64,000 nucleotides of DNA from Streptomyces sp. CC0208 (GCF_003443735.1 NZ_CP031969.1:3968001-4032000), one strand, 5' to 3'; positions 17,967-28,096 are shown, numbered from the stretch's first letter. A program made the numbers and translations. The notes: generated by a model from the sequence alone, not told the origin.

Positions 17967-19172
17967 TCAGCCCGCTCTGAGCGTCATCGTCATCGCCTCC
18001 ACCGCGAGCAGCGGGGCGACATTGCGGTCGAGGGCCTCACGGCAGGCGCCGATCGCCTCGATCCGACGGAGCGTGGTCTCCGGAGAGCTGCCGCGGGCGA
18101 TCCGCTCCAGGGCGTCCTCGGCGTCCGCGTTGGCGATCGCCACCCGGGAGCCGAGCTGGAGGGCGAGGACGTCACGGTAGAACGCGGTGAGGTCGGTCAG
18201 GGCCAGGTCGAGGCTGTCGCGCTGGGTACGGGTGCGGCGGCGCTTCTGCCGGTCCTCCAGGTCCTTCATCACGCCTGCCGTGCCGCGGGGCATGCGACCG
18301 CCCTGGGAGGCGCCCATCGCCGTCTTCAGCTCCTCGGTCTCCTTGCCGTCCGTCTCCTCGGCGAGCTGTTTGGCGTCGGCGGCCGCCGCGTCGACCAGCT
18401 CCTGCGCCGCCCTGAGACAGCCGCCGACGTCGTCGATGCGCAGGGGCAGCTTCAGCACGGCGGCCCGGCGCTCGCGCGCGGCCGGGTCGGTGGCCAGGCG
18501 GCGCGCCCGGTCGACGTGGCCCTGGGTGGCGCGGGCGGCGGCCATCGCGGCGGCCGGCTCGACGCCCTCCCGGCGCACGAGCATGTCGGCGACGGCCTCC
18601 ACGGAGGGGGTGCTCAGGTTGAGATGCCGGCAGCGGGAGCGGATCGTCGGCAGGACGTCCTCGATGGACGGCGCGCACAGCATCCAGACCGTGCGGGGGG
18701 CGGGCTCCTCCACGGCCTTGAGGACCGCGTTGGCCGACTTCTCGTTCAGCCGCTCGGCGTCCTCGACGAGGATGATCTGCCAGCGGCCGTTCGCCGGCGA
18801 GGTGAACGACTTCCTGACGGTGTCCCGCATGTCGTCGGCGAGGATCTGGGAGCCGACGGCGGCCACAGAGCTGACGTCGGCGTGGGTGCCGATGAGTGCC
18901 GTATGACACCCGTCGCAGAACCCGCAGCCGGGCGCTCCGCCGAGGGCCCGGTCCGGACTGACGCACTGGAGCGCGGCGGCGAAGGCCCTCGCCGCCTGGT
19001 TCCGGCCCGCGCCGGGGGGCCCCGTGAACAGCCAGGCATGCGTCATCTTCGACGCCTCGGGCGGCGGGGCGGCGGCGGCTACGGCGGTGACCAGGGCGTC
19101 GGCGTCCCGAGCGGCGGCCGCGAGCTGCTCGCTCACCCTCTCCTGGCCGACCAGGTCGTCCCATACGGTCAT
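17967..19172 (-). CDS. holB: DNA polymerase III delta' subunit
   Basis: This 401-aa clamp-loader subunit helps load the beta sliding clamp for chromosome replication. The AAA+ fold is present. The P-loop is degenerate (TGPPGAGRNQAA lacks the GKT lysine, normal for delta'). A four-Cys zinc module lies around CGFCDGC (about 80-90), and the sensor PTIRSRCRHL (SRC motif, about 188-197) is clear. A C-terminal helical domain binds the pentamer. It lies directly downstream of tmk in the same direction (145 bp apart), a conserved actinobacterial pair. Confidence 0.92.
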   Translation of the reverse strand: MTVWDDLVGQERVSEQLAAAARDADALVTAVAAAAPPPEASKMTHAWLFTGPPGAGRNQAARAFAAALQCVSPDRALGGAPGCGFCDGCHTALIGTHADVSSVAAVGSQILADDMRDTVRKSFTSPANGRWQIILVEDAERLNEKSANAVLKAVEEPAPRTVWMLCAPSIEDVLPTIRSRCRHLNLSTPSVEAVADMLVRREGVEPAAAMAAARATQGHVDRARRLATDPAARERRAAVLKLPLRIDDVGGCLRAAQELVDAAAADAKQLAEETDGKETEELKTAMGASQGGRMPRGTAGVMKDLEDRQKRRRTRTQRDSLDLALTDLTAFYRDVLALQLGSRVAIANADAEDALERIARGSSPETTLRRIEAIGACREALDRNVAPLLAVEAMTMTLRAG

Positions 19173-19316
19173 GGATCACGCCGCCCTTTCGTCATGTCTC
19201 GCGCTACGGGATCCATTGTGCGGGCGAGCACTGACAACCGGCCTGGCCGGTGGGCGGCCGCGTGCCGGGTGGGGGCTCGCGGGGTCTCCCCGCGGCCGCC
19301 CACCGGCACGGACCTC

Positions 19317-22300
19317 TCAGCGCCTGCGACGCCGGTCGTCCCCGTGCTCCTCGTCGTGCGGCCCGAGCAACTCATCGGCCAGCGACGGCAGATCGTCCAA
19401 CGGGGTCTCCTCGGCCCAGTCCGACCGGGCCCTGCGCCGAGGTTTCCCCTCCGCGTCGACCTGCGGCAGCTCCCGTGTCCGCTGCTCGTCCCGGAAGTAC
19501 CCCGGCGACACCCGGTCCGAAGACCCCTGCCCCTGCCCCGGCGCCGGCGGCACGGGAGGCAGCACGGCCGTCTCGTCGGCGGCACCCGGCGGAACCGGCG
19601 GCAGCACCGCCGTCTCGTCAGCGGCACCCGGCGGCACGGGAGGCAGCACGGCCGTCTCGTCAGCGGCACCCGGCGGAACCGGCGGCTGCGGCAGCTCGGC
19701 CGTCACCTCGGAGTCGGAGGCGGCCGCGCCGGAAGCCCCGCCCGCGGAGGAATCCTCGTCGTCCTTGTCCATGGGCACCCGGGGCAGTACGGCCGTCTCG
19801 TCCACCGGACCGCCCGACGCGTTGGTCGGTGTCACCACAGGCGTGGGCACGGTCGCCGCGTCCATCCCGACCGCGGGAGTGGCGGTCTGCCTGGGCCCCT
19901 CCTCGGCCGCCGCGGCCGCGGCCTCGGCGAGCCGCCGGGCCTCCTCCGCCCTCAGCAGCGCCTCCTCGGCCTTGCGCTGCTTCTCCAGCCGCTGCTTCTC
20001 GGCCTCGGCACGCAGTCGGGCCTCTTCCTCGGCCCGCTTGCGGGCGGCTTCCTCCTGGGCCTTGCGCCGCGCCTCTTCCTCCGCGCGGGCCTTCTCCTCG
20101 GCGAGGAGCCGTGCCCGCTCCTCCTCTGCCCGCCGGCGCGCTTCCTCGGCCCGCAGCCGGGCCTCCTCCGCCTGGCGTTCGGCCTCGCGACGCTGGGCCT
20201 CCTCCAGCTCGCGCCGCTTGCGCTCCTCCTCCTCGGCCTTCAACCGGGCGAGCTGCTCCTGGCGCTCACGCTCCAGGCGCTCCTCCTCGGCCTTGCGCGC
20301 GGCTTCTTCCTCGGCCTTGCGCCGCGCCTCCTCCTCGGCCTTGCGGCGAGCCTCTTCCTGCTCCCGGATCTCCTGCTCGGACAGCGGCAGCATCTGGTCG
20401 AGGCGGTGCCGTACGACGGTGCTGACGGCCTCGGGCTCCTGCCCGGCGTCCACGACCAGGTACCGGCCGGGGTCGGCGGCGGCCAGCGTGAGGAAGCCGG
20501 ACCGCACGCGCGCGTGGAACTCCGCGGGCTCCGACTCCAGCCGGTCCGGCGCCTCGGTGAATCGCTCGCGGGCGATCTCCGGCGACACGTCCAGCAGGAC
20601 CGTCAGATGCGGCACCAGACCGTTCGTCGCCCAGCGGTTGATGCGGGCGATCTCGGTCGGGGACAGGTCACGCCCGGCGCCCTGGTAGGCCACCGAGGAG
20701 TCGATGTACCGGTCGGAGATCACGACCGCGCCGCGCTCCAGTGCGGGCCGGACCACGGTGTCCACGTGCTCCGCGCGGTCCGCCGCGTACAGCAGGGCCT
20801 CCGCGCGGTGCGAGAGCCCGGCGCTCGACACGTCCAGCAGGATCGACCGCAGCCGCTTGCCCACCGGGGTCGCCCCCGGCTCGCGCGTCACCACGACCTC
20901 GTGCCCCTTGGCCCTTATCCACTCGGCGAGCGCCTCGGCCTGGGTGGACTTCCCGGCTCCGTCGCCCCCTTCCAGGGCGATGAAGAAACCTGCGTCAGTA
21001 GGCACCGTCACCGGGTCGTCGCCGCCGAGCAGCGCGTCCCGAAGGTCGTGCCTCAGGGGTACGCCGGACCGGTCGTCGACCTTGGCCAGCACCAGCGCGG
21101 CCACCGGCAGCAGCAGCGCGCCGACCAGCATCAGGGTGAACGCGGCGCCGCCGTGCGCGAACACGAACTTGCCGTTGTCCAGTCGGTGCGGTCCGATCGC
21201 CGCGGCCACCACGGGGGCGGCCAGCGCGCCGAACGCCACACCGACCCGCACGACCGCGTGCAGATGCTCGGTGGTCCGCGCCCGCCGGTACTCCTCGGTC
21301 TCCTGGTCGAGCAGGGTGTGCCCGGTGTTGGCGGCGACGCCCGCGCCGACTCCGGCCAGGGCGTCGATCAGCAGCACGGTGGTGACGTCCGGGACGAGCC
21401 CGGCGGCCAGCAGGGCGATGCCGGTGAAGGCGATCGCCAGCGCGAGCAACCGGCGCCGCGACAGCGTGACCAGCACCCTGGGCGCCGTACGGATACCGAC
21501 GACGACGCCACCGGTCAGCGCGAGCACCATCAGCCCGTACAGGACCGGGCCGCCGCCCAGGTCCTTGGCGTGCAGCACGGCCACGGCCACGGCGGCCGCG
21601 ATCGCCCCGGCGACGGCCGCGCAGGCCGGCACCAGCAGCGGGATCGCTCCGGTACGGCCCTTGTCGACGCCGGTGCCCGTCTTGGGACGGCGCAGCCCCT
21701 CCAGCGGCGAACGCGCGCGCGGGGTGCGGGTGTTGGGCAGTTCCAGGAAGGTCAGCAGGGACAGGGACGCGGCGAACAGTCCGGCCGCGAGGTACGACGC
21801 GAGGGCCGCCTGGTGCTGGTCGAACCAGGCGATGCCGGAGCCCAGCAGGTTGTTGAGCAGACCGGCGACCAGGAGTGCGGCACCGGCCAGCGGGATCGCC
21901 ACGAAGGTCGTCCGCAGCGACAGGCGGCGCAGCGCGTCCAGGTGGTCCGGCAGCGGTCGTACCGTCGCCCCCTCCGGAGGAGGAGCGGGCAGCAGGGCGG
22001 GCGCCGCGCTCTCGCGGCACACGGTCCAGAAGCGCTCGCCGACCCCGGTCACGAAGACGGTCACCAGGAGCATCGCGAGGGCGTCGGCCGGCATCCAGTC
22101 GATCCACAGTGGGGCGACGATGAGCAGGGCGAGCCTGACTCCGTCCGCGCCGACCATGGTCCAGCGGCGGTCGAGCGGCCCCTCCTGCGAGGTGAGCGAG
22201 GTCAGCGGGCCGAGCAGGACGGCGCCGAAGAGCAGCGTCGCCAGGATGCGCGTACCGAAGACGGTCGCCACTGCGAAGGCCACGCCACGGTAGCCGCCGC

Positions 22301-22514
22301 CGAACGAGCCCTCGGCGATCGCCGCCTGAAGGGCCAGCAGCACCAGCGCCAGAAGGGCGAGGGTGTCGCCGACACCCCCCACGAGCTGGGCGCTCCACAG
22401 GCGTTTGAGCTGGGGCCTGCGCAGCAGGGCGCGGACGGCGCGCTCGCGGGAGTCCGCGACCAGGGCGTCGTCGGGGGCCGGGTGAAGGGCCGTTGGCTGC
22501 TCGGCACGGGTCAT
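19317..22514 (-). CDS. tmk: Thymidylate kinase fused to an MFS-like membrane domain and coiled-coil tail
   Basis: dTMP kinase makes dTDP for dTTP synthesis. The protein has 1,065 aa, five times the usual 210. Residues about 25-500 are an MFS-like bundle of about 12 helices. Residues about 505-715 are the kinase: P-loop GGDGAGKST (about 513), TREPGATPVGKRLR, and DRYIDSSVAYQGAGR. Residues about 720-900 form a Glu/Arg/Ala-rich coiled coil. Residues about 900-1010 carry repeats of PPVPPGAADETAVL. The last part is acidic and charged. The fusion should tether dTMP kinase to the membrane. I recall the same architecture in other Streptomyces. What, if anything, the transporter domain moves is unknown. 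Confidence 0.88.
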   Translation of the reverse strand: MTRAEQPTALHPAPDDALVADSRERAVRALLRRPQLKRLWSAQLVGGVGDTLALLALVLLALQAAIAEGSFGGGYRGVAFAVATVFGTRILATLLFGAVLLGPLTSLTSQEGPLDRRWTMVGADGVRLALLIVAPLWIDWMPADALAMLLVTVFVTGVGERFWTVCRESAAPALLPAPPPEGATVRPLPDHLDALRRLSLRTTFVAIPLAGAALLVAGLLNNLLGSGIAWFDQHQAALASYLAAGLFAASLSLLTFLELPNTRTPRARSPLEGLRRPKTGTGVDKGRTGAIPLLVPACAAVAGAIAAAVAVAVLHAKDLGGGPVLYGLMVLALTGGVVVGIRTAPRVLVTLSRRRLLALAIAFTGIALLAAGLVPDVTTVLLIDALAGVGAGVAANTGHTLLDQETEEYRRARTTEHLHAVVRVGVAFGALAAPVVAAAIGPHRLDNGKFVFAHGGAAFTLMLVGALLLPVAALVLAKVDDRSGVPLRHDLRDALLGGDDPVTVPTDAGFFIALEGGDGAGKSTQAEALAEWIRAKGHEVVVTREPGATPVGKRLRSILLDVSSAGLSHRAEALLYAADRAEHVDTVVRPALERGAVVISDRYIDSSVAYQGAGRDLSPTEIARINRWATNGLVPHLTVLLDVSPEIARERFTEAPDRLESEPAEFHARVRSGFLTLAAADPGRYLVVDAGQEPEAVSTVVRHRLDQMLPLSEQEIREQEEARRKAEEEARRKAEEEAARKAEEERLERERQEQLARLKAEEEERKRRELEEAQRREAERQAEEARLRAEEARRRAEEERARLLAEEKARAEEEARRKAQEEAARKRAEEEARLRAEAEKQRLEKQRKAEEALLRAEEARRLAEAAAAAAEEGPRQTATPAVGMDAATVPTPVVTPTNASGGPVDETAVLPRVPMDKDDEDSSAGGASGAAASDSEVTAELPQPPVPPGAADETAVLPPVPPGAADETAVLPPVPPGAADETAVLPPVPPAPGQGQGSSDRVSPGYFRDEQRTRELPQVDAEGKPRRRARSDWAEETPLDDLPSLADELLGPHDEEHGDDRRRRR
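19551..19690 (-). repeat. 42-bp tandem repeats inside tmk
   Basis: Three nearly identical units each encode the 14-residue unit PPVPPGAADETAVL, with a diverged fourth copy nearby. The DNA units are similar enough to suggest recent expansion or copy-number change. Confidence 0.7.
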
Positions 22515-22569
22515 GCATTCAGCCTATCGGGAGCCACCGACAGCCCGGGGAGTGCGTCCTGACGTGCGC

Positions 22570-22600
22570 ACGTCCCGACACCAAAGTGATGCCGGGACGT
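22570..22600 (-). terminator. Hairpin downstream of topA
   Basis: On the minus strand ACGTCCCGGCA pairs with TGTCGGGACGT (11 bp with one wobble) around a 9-base loop, 50 bp after the topA stop. There is no T-run, as is usual in Streptomyces. It separates topA from tmk. Confidence 0.5.
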
Positions 22601-22649
22601 TCGTTTTGCGAAGCCTGCGCGGGGAAACGGGTCCGTGAGAAGGCCGGAC

Positions 22650-25484
22650 TCAGTCCTCGGACGCCGTCTTGGAAGCCGTCGCCTTCGCGGTGGTCTTCTT
22701 CGCCGTCGTCTTCTTCGCTGCCGTGGTCGTCTTCTTCGCCGCGGTCTTCTTGGCGGCCGTCGCCTTCTTGGCCGGGGCCTTCTTCGCGGGCGCCTTCTTC
22801 GCCGTCTTCTTGGCGGGCGTCTTCGCCCGCTTCTCGGCGAGCAGCTCGAAGCCGCGCTCGGGGGTGATCTCCTCGACGCTGTCGCCGGAGCGCAGGGTCG
22901 CGTTGGTCTCCCCGTCGGTCACATACGGTCCGAAGCGGCCGTCCTTGACCACGACCGGCTTCTCGCTGACCGGGTCGGTGCCCAGCTCCTTCAGCGGCGG
23001 CTTGGCGGCCGCGCGACCGCGCTGCTTGGGCTGGGCGTAGATCGCCAGCGCCTCGTCCAGCGTGATCGTGAAGAGCTGCTCCTCGGCCTGCAGCGAGCGC
23101 GAGTCCGTGCCCTTCTTCAGGTACGGGCCGTAGCGGCCGTTCTGCGCGGTGATCTCCTGGCCCTCGGCGTCGACGCCGACGACGCGCGGCAGCGACATCA
23201 GCTTGAGGGCGTCCTCCAGCGTCACCGTGTCGAGCGACATCGACTTGAACAGCGAGGCCGTACGCGGCTTCACGGCGTTCTTGCCGGTCTTCGGGGTGCC
23301 CTCGGGGAGCACCTCGGTGACGTACGGGCCGTAGCGGCCGTCGCGGGCGATGATCTGATGACCCGTCACCGGGTCGGCGCCGAGCTCGAAGTCACCGCTC
23401 GGCTTGGCGAGCAGCTCCTCCGCGAGCTCGACGGACAGCTCGTCCGGCGCCAGGTCCTCGGGCACGTCCGCCCGCTGGTGGTTCTCGGAGTCCTTCTCGC
23501 CGCGCTCGATGTAGGGGCCGTAGCGGCCGACCCTGAGCACGATGTCGTTGCCCACCGGGAACGAGGAGACCTCGCGCGCGTCGATCGCGCCCAGGTCGGT
23601 CACCAGTTCCTTGAGGCCGCCGAGGTGGTCCCCGTCGCCGTTGCCCGCGTCGGCGGCGCCGCCGGTGGTGGAGCCGCTGTTCGGCGATGTCTCACCGAAG
23701 TAGAAGCGCCTCAGCCACGGCACGGACTGCGCCTGACCGGCCGCGATGCGGTCGAGGTCGTCCTCCATCCGGGCGGTGAAGTCGTAGTCGACCAGCCGGC
23801 CGAAGTGCTTCTCCAGGAGGTTGACCACGGCGAAGGACAGGAAGGACGGCACGAGTGCCGTGCCCTTCTTGAAGACATAGCCGCGGTCGAGGATCGTGCC
23901 GATGATCGACGCGTACGTCGACGGGCGGCCGATCTCGCGCTCTTCGAGCTCCTTGACCAGGCTGGCCTCGGTATAGCGGGCCGGGGGCTTGGTGGCGTGC
24001 CCGTCGACCGTGATCTCCTCGGCGCTCAGGGCGTCGCCCTGGGCGACCTGGGGCAGCCGGCGCTCGCGGTCGTCCAGCTCGGCGTTCGGGTCGTCGGCGC
24101 CCTCGACGTAGGCCTTGAGGAAGCCGTGGAAGGTGATCGTCTTGCCGGAGGCGCTGAACTCGACGTCCCGGCCGTCGGCGGCGGTGCCACCGATCTTCAC
24201 GGTCACGCTGTTGCCGGTCGCGTCCTTCATCTGGGAGGCGACGGTGCGCTTCCAGATCAGCTCGTAGAGCTTGAACTGGTCGCCGGTCAGGCCTGTCTCG
24301 GCAGGCGTGCGGAAACGATCACCCGAGGGGCGGATCGCCTCGTGCGCCTCCTGGGCGTTCTTGACCTTCCCGGCGTAGGTGCGTGGGGAGGAGGGCAGGT
24401 AGTCGGCGCCGTACAGCTGCGTGACCTGGGCGCGGGCCGCGGTGATCGCGGTGTCGCTGAGGGTCGTGGAGTCCGTACGCATGTAGGTGATGAAGCCGTT
24501 CTCGTACAGCTTCTGGGCCACCTGCATGGTCGCCTTCGCGCCGAAGCCCAGCTTGCGCGAGGCCTCCTGCTGGAGGGTCGTCGTACGGAACGGGGCGTAG
24601 GGCGAGCGGCGGTACGGCTTGGACTCGACCGAGCGGACCGCGAACCGGGTCTGCTCCAGGGCGGCGGCCAGCGCGCGGGCGTTCGCCTCGTCGAGGTGGA
24701 GGGTGTTCGCGCTCTTGATCTGTCCCAGGGAGTCGAAGTCGCGGCCCTGCGCGACCCGCCTGCCGTCGACGGTCTGCAGGCGCGCGACCAGCGACGACGG
24801 GTCCGAGGAGTCTCCCGCGCGGCCGGTCGCGAAGGTGCCCGTCAGATCCCAGTACTCGGCGGAACGGAACGCGATGCGCTCGCGTTCCCGCTCGACGACG
24901 AGCCGGGTGGCGACCGACTGGACACGGCCGGCCGACAGGCGCGGCATGACCTTCTTCCACAGGACCGGCGAGACCTCGTAGCCGTAGAGGCGGTCGAGGA
25001 TGCGGCGGGTCTCCTGGGCGTCGACCAGCTTCTGGTTCAGCTCGCGCGGGTTGGCGACAGCGGCCTGGATCGCGGCCTTGGTGATCTCGTGGAAGACCAT
25101 CCGCTTGACCGGGACCTTGGGCTTGAGCACCTCCTGGAGGTGCCACGCGATGGCCTCGCCCTCGCGGTCCTCATCGGTGGCGAGGAAGAGCTCGTCGGAG
25201 TCCTTCAGCAGGTCCTTGAGCTTCTTGACCTGGGCCCGCTTGTCGGCGTTGACGACATAGATCGGCTCGAAGTCGTGCTCGACGTCCACGCCGAGGCGGC
25301 GGACCTCACCGGTGTACTTCTCGGGCACTTCGGCGGCGCCGTTGGGGAGGTCGCGGATGTGCCCGACGCTCGCCTCGACGACGTATCCGGGGCCGAGATA
25401 GCCCTTGATCGTCTTCGCCTTGGCAGGCGACTCGACGATGACGAGTCGGCGGCCGCCCTGTGCGGTCTCGCTGGTCGGGGACAA
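22650..25484 (-). CDS. topA: DNA topoisomerase I (type IA)
   Basis: This 944-aa enzyme relaxes negative supercoils by transient cleavage of one strand. The Toprim domain is N-terminal (VIVESPAKAKTI at about 14-25, ATDEDREGEAIAWHL at about 102-116). The active Tyr lies in FITYMRTDST (about residue 331), and MPRLSAGRVQS is present. Instead of zinc fingers the C-terminus has Trp-less repeats (pattern RYGPY and RFGPYV, five copies) and ends in a Lys/Ala-rich tail (about 885-944). Such tails give actinobacterial TopA high processivity. It is an essential housekeeping gene. Confidence 0.95.
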   Translation of the reverse strand: MSPTSETAQGGRRLVIVESPAKAKTIKGYLGPGYVVEASVGHIRDLPNGAAEVPEKYTGEVRRLGVDVEHDFEPIYVVNADKRAQVKKLKDLLKDSDELFLATDEDREGEAIAWHLQEVLKPKVPVKRMVFHEITKAAIQAAVANPRELNQKLVDAQETRRILDRLYGYEVSPVLWKKVMPRLSAGRVQSVATRLVVERERERIAFRSAEYWDLTGTFATGRAGDSSDPSSLVARLQTVDGRRVAQGRDFDSLGQIKSANTLHLDEANARALAAALEQTRFAVRSVESKPYRRSPYAPFRTTTLQQEASRKLGFGAKATMQVAQKLYENGFITYMRTDSTTLSDTAITAARAQVTQLYGADYLPSSPRTYAGKVKNAQEAHEAIRPSGDRFRTPAETGLTGDQFKLYELIWKRTVASQMKDATGNSVTVKIGGTAADGRDVEFSASGKTITFHGFLKAYVEGADDPNAELDDRERRLPQVAQGDALSAEEITVDGHATKPPARYTEASLVKELEEREIGRPSTYASIIGTILDRGYVFKKGTALVPSFLSFAVVNLLEKHFGRLVDYDFTARMEDDLDRIAAGQAQSVPWLRRFYFGETSPNSGSTTGGAADAGNGDGDHLGGLKELVTDLGAIDAREVSSFPVGNDIVLRVGRYGPYIERGEKDSENHQRADVPEDLAPDELSVELAEELLAKPSGDFELGADPVTGHQIIARDGRYGPYVTEVLPEGTPKTGKNAVKPRTASLFKSMSLDTVTLEDALKLMSLPRVVGVDAEGQEITAQNGRYGPYLKKGTDSRSLQAEEQLFTITLDEALAIYAQPKQRGRAAAKPPLKELGTDPVSEKPVVVKDGRFGPYVTDGETNATLRSGDSVEEITPERGFELLAEKRAKTPAKKTAKKAPAKKAPAKKATAAKKTAAKKTTTAAKKTTAKKTTAKATASKTASED

Positions 25485-25743
25485 CTTCGCTCTTCTCTCC
25501 GGTCGACACTGGGGTCTCCCCAGGTCTTGTTTCCCGGGGTCGGGTCATACGGACGCTTGCGGAGTGTGACGGTACATCCCGCCCCCGTGTCAAACGGGAA
25601 AAGCCCGCAACGGCCACTCGAACGGTAACCCGACTACCGCCATTCCTGCCGCCCGGAGTACCCACCTGCCTTTTCGAGCTCGACCGGAAGGCGATCTCCC
25701 CATTACCGGTCGACCCGCTTGCGCCGACCTCCCAGGAGCCGTC
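25485..25743. other. topA upstream region
   Basis: These 259 bp should contain the topA promoter (minus strand) and the 3' flank of the small membrane gene. I see no gene and no strong hairpin here. Confidence 0.5.
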
Positions 25744-25941
25744 CTAGAGACGGTTGAAGCACCAGACGCCGAGGGCCAGCGTGATGAGCGCGACGAGGGT
25801 CGTGAGGCTCGCGGATGCGACGGGACTCACACCGTGTGCGACGGGCTCGCGATGCCGTACCCGGGCCGCGGTCCACACCAGCAGCCCTCCTCCGAACAGG
25901 GCGAACACCATTCCCGCGAAGATCGCCGGTCCGCTCTCCAT
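25744..25941 (-). CDS. Small two-helix membrane protein
   Basis: The protein has 65 aa. Helix 1 (about residues 4-24, AIFAGMVFALFGGGLLVWTA) and helix 2 (about 40-62, ending LALGVWCFNRL) are joined by a short charged loop. The frame is open further upstream, but the upstream codons are Gly/Arg-rich shadow. ATG 25941 with GGGAAACC ahead gives the natural start. It lies upstream of topA in the same direction. Function is unknown. Confidence 0.6.
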   Translation of the reverse strand: MESGPAIFAGMVFALFGGGLLVWTAARVRHREPVAHGVSPVASASLTTLVALITLALGVWCFNRL

Positions 25942-26358
25942 GGTTTCCCGCGCCCCTTTTCCCCTGTCCGCGCATGTACTTCCTGCGGAGACTGGCACGC
26001 GCGGGCGGCGGGCAGGCGAACCCCGGGTGAACGCCCGCGCCGACCCCGGGCCCGGACTCCCCCGACGGACCCCTGACCGACCGCCGGGCCGCCACCCCGG
26101 CCGCCCGGACCCCCATGGATCCCGTCCGGTTCTCGCCCCCTTCTCACCCGGATCCCGCACTTCCGCGACCGATCCGCACCGGATTCGGCACGAAAACCGA
26201 CCGGATTCAGACCGCGCTGTCGGTCAGGCCGACCGTGGACACGATCTTGGTGCGTCTCTCTTTTGTCGCTGAGTTCAGTGGCGAGGTCCCGGAAGCGGCC
26301 TGGGCCAGCTACTGGCGCGCCCGGCTCAGGCGCGGTTACGCCGGCAGGCGGCGGTGGG

Positions 26359-27885
26359 TCACGCGGGTTCCAGGAACCCCTGCTCCACCAGCAGCCGGAT
26401 CTGCGCGGGCGTACGGTCGCGCAGCATGACCGGGTCCTCGTCCATGAGCTGGGCGATCGCGTCCAGGATGCGGCCCGCGCTCAGCGAGCCGTCGCACACG
26501 CCGGCGAAGCCCGCGCCGACGGTGTCCACCTTGGTGGCCCGGCGCATCCCGCGGTGCTGGCGCAGCACCACATGTTCGGGGTCCTCCGCGCCGGGCAGCC
26601 CGACCTGCTCCTGCACGATCTCGGGCACGAGCTTGAAGTGGGCCTCCAGCAGGGCCGCGTCGTCATGGGCCCGCAGGTAGTCGAGGCGCTCGAAGTGCGC
26701 GCGGACGGTGTCGCCGAGCGGCTGCTCGACGGGGTGCGGCCACTCCTCGACGGTGATCGAGGGCTCGGCGGAGTCCGTCCTGCGCAGGGTGATCCAGCCG
26801 AAGCCCACGGCCCTCACCTTGCGCGCCTCGAACTCGTCCAGCCATGCGTCGTAGAGCGCCTGGTACTCGGCCGGGTCGCCGCGGTGGTCACCGGCGTCCC
26901 TGAGCCACAGCTCGGCGTACTGCGTGACGTCCTGGACCTCGCGCTGCACGATCCACGCGTCGCACCCGCGCGGCACCCACGACCTGAGCCTGTCCTGCCA
27001 GTCCTCCCCCGCGACGTGCTGCCAGTTGGCGAGGAACTGCGCGAACCCGCCCTCGTTCAGCAACTCCCCCGCCCCCTGAACGACCGAGCGGCACAGATCG
27101 TCCCCGCCCATCCCGCCGTCGCGGTACGTCAGCCGCGCTCCGGGCGAGATCACGAAGGGCGGGTTCGACACGATGAGGTCGTACGTCTCGCCCTGCTTGA
27201 CGGGCTCGAACAGCGAGCCCTCCCGCAGGTCGGCCGCCGGGGCGCCGGACAGGGCCAGCGTGAGCGCGGTGATGTGCAGCGCGCGCGGGTTGAGGTCGGT
27301 CGCCGTCACGCGCGTGGCGTGCTGGGCGGCGTGCAGGGCCTGGATGCCGGAGCCGGTCCCGAGGTCGAGGGCGGAGCCGACGGGCGTGCGGACGGTGATG
27401 CCGGCGAGGGTCGTGGAGGCGCCGCCGACGCCGAGCACGACCCCTTCCTCCCGGCTGCCGATGCCACCGGCACCGCCCACGGCGCAGCCCAGGTCCGACA
27501 CGATGAACCAGTCCTCGCCACCAGGGCCGCCGTACGGCCGTACGTCCACCGTCGCGGCGACCTCGTCCGTCCCGGAGCGCACCAGCCAGCCGCTCTCCAG
27601 ACACGCCTCAACGGGCAGAACGTCGGCCACGCGCGCGTGGAGCACCGGCTGCTGGAGGAGGAACAGGCGTACGAGCACCTCCAGCGGGGTGTCCCCGCGG
27701 GTCGCCCGGAGCGCGGGCACGGTCTCGCTGCGCGCGAGAGCCGCGTACGCGGGGGCGCCGAGCAGCTCCAGCAGCCCGTCGGCGGTGAAGGAGGCCCCGA
27801 GCAGGGCGTCCCGGAGCCGGGCGGTGGCATCGGGACGGCCGGGAGCGGGGGCAGCGGGCAGCGTGGGCAGACTCGAGGTACTCAC
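26359..27885 (-). CDS. Class I SAM-dependent methyltransferase (DUF7059-type)
   Basis: This 508-aa protein has a Rossmann core in its middle: motif I ALDLGTGSGIQAL (about residues 165-177) and the catalytic NPPF within DLIVSNPPFV (about 231-240). That signature marks N-methyltransferases acting on amide or amino groups (HemK/RsmC-like). An N-terminal helical domain (about 20-120) and a C-terminal domain (about 350-505) flank the core, the arrangement of a conserved actinobacterial family. The substrate is unknown; RNA or protein is more likely than DNA because there is no target-recognition domain. It is monocistronic. Confidence 0.85.
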   Translation of the reverse strand: MSTSSLPTLPAAPAPGRPDATARLRDALLGASFTADGLLELLGAPAYAALARSETVPALRATRGDTPLEVLVRLFLLQQPVLHARVADVLPVEACLESGWLVRSGTDEVAATVDVRPYGGPGGEDWFIVSDLGCAVGGAGGIGSREEGVVLGVGGASTTLAGITVRTPVGSALDLGTGSGIQALHAAQHATRVTATDLNPRALHITALTLALSGAPAADLREGSLFEPVKQGETYDLIVSNPPFVISPGARLTYRDGGMGGDDLCRSVVQGAGELLNEGGFAQFLANWQHVAGEDWQDRLRSWVPRGCDAWIVQREVQDVTQYAELWLRDAGDHRGDPAEYQALYDAWLDEFEARKVRAVGFGWITLRRTDSAEPSITVEEWPHPVEQPLGDTVRAHFERLDYLRAHDDAALLEAHFKLVPEIVQEQVGLPGAEDPEHVVLRQHRGMRRATKVDTVGAGFAGVCDGSLSAGRILDAIAQLMDEDPVMLRDRTPAQIRLLVEQGFLEPA

Positions 27886-28063
27886 GCCCCCATTGTGTCC
27901 CGCACCCGCCCCGCCGCACGCCTCACCGAGCGACTCGGGGCGCGGCCTCGGGGCACGGCTCGGGGCGCGACTCGGCCACCGAGGCCGGCACGGGCGCAGA
28001 ACGGGGCGGCGCCGGGAGCGTCCACAGGAGGCAGGCAGCCGGCGGCTAGGTGACAGGCGTCAT

Positions 28064-28096
28064 GCGGCAGGCGGCAGGCGGCAGGCGGCAGGCGGC
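28064..28096. repeat. 7-bp tandem repeat (GCGGCAG)n
   Basis: Four complete GCGGCAG units plus a partial one lie in the 276-bp gap between the methyltransferase and lipoprotein genes. A related sequence, GGCGGCTAGGTG, also occurs twice nearby (28041 and 28091). It is a likely variable-number locus. I see no gene in this gap. Confidence 0.75.

Noticed and set aside
28064..28096. CRISPR-like short repeats
   Set aside because: The units are 7 bp without spacers, a simple tandem repeat. No cas genes are present.
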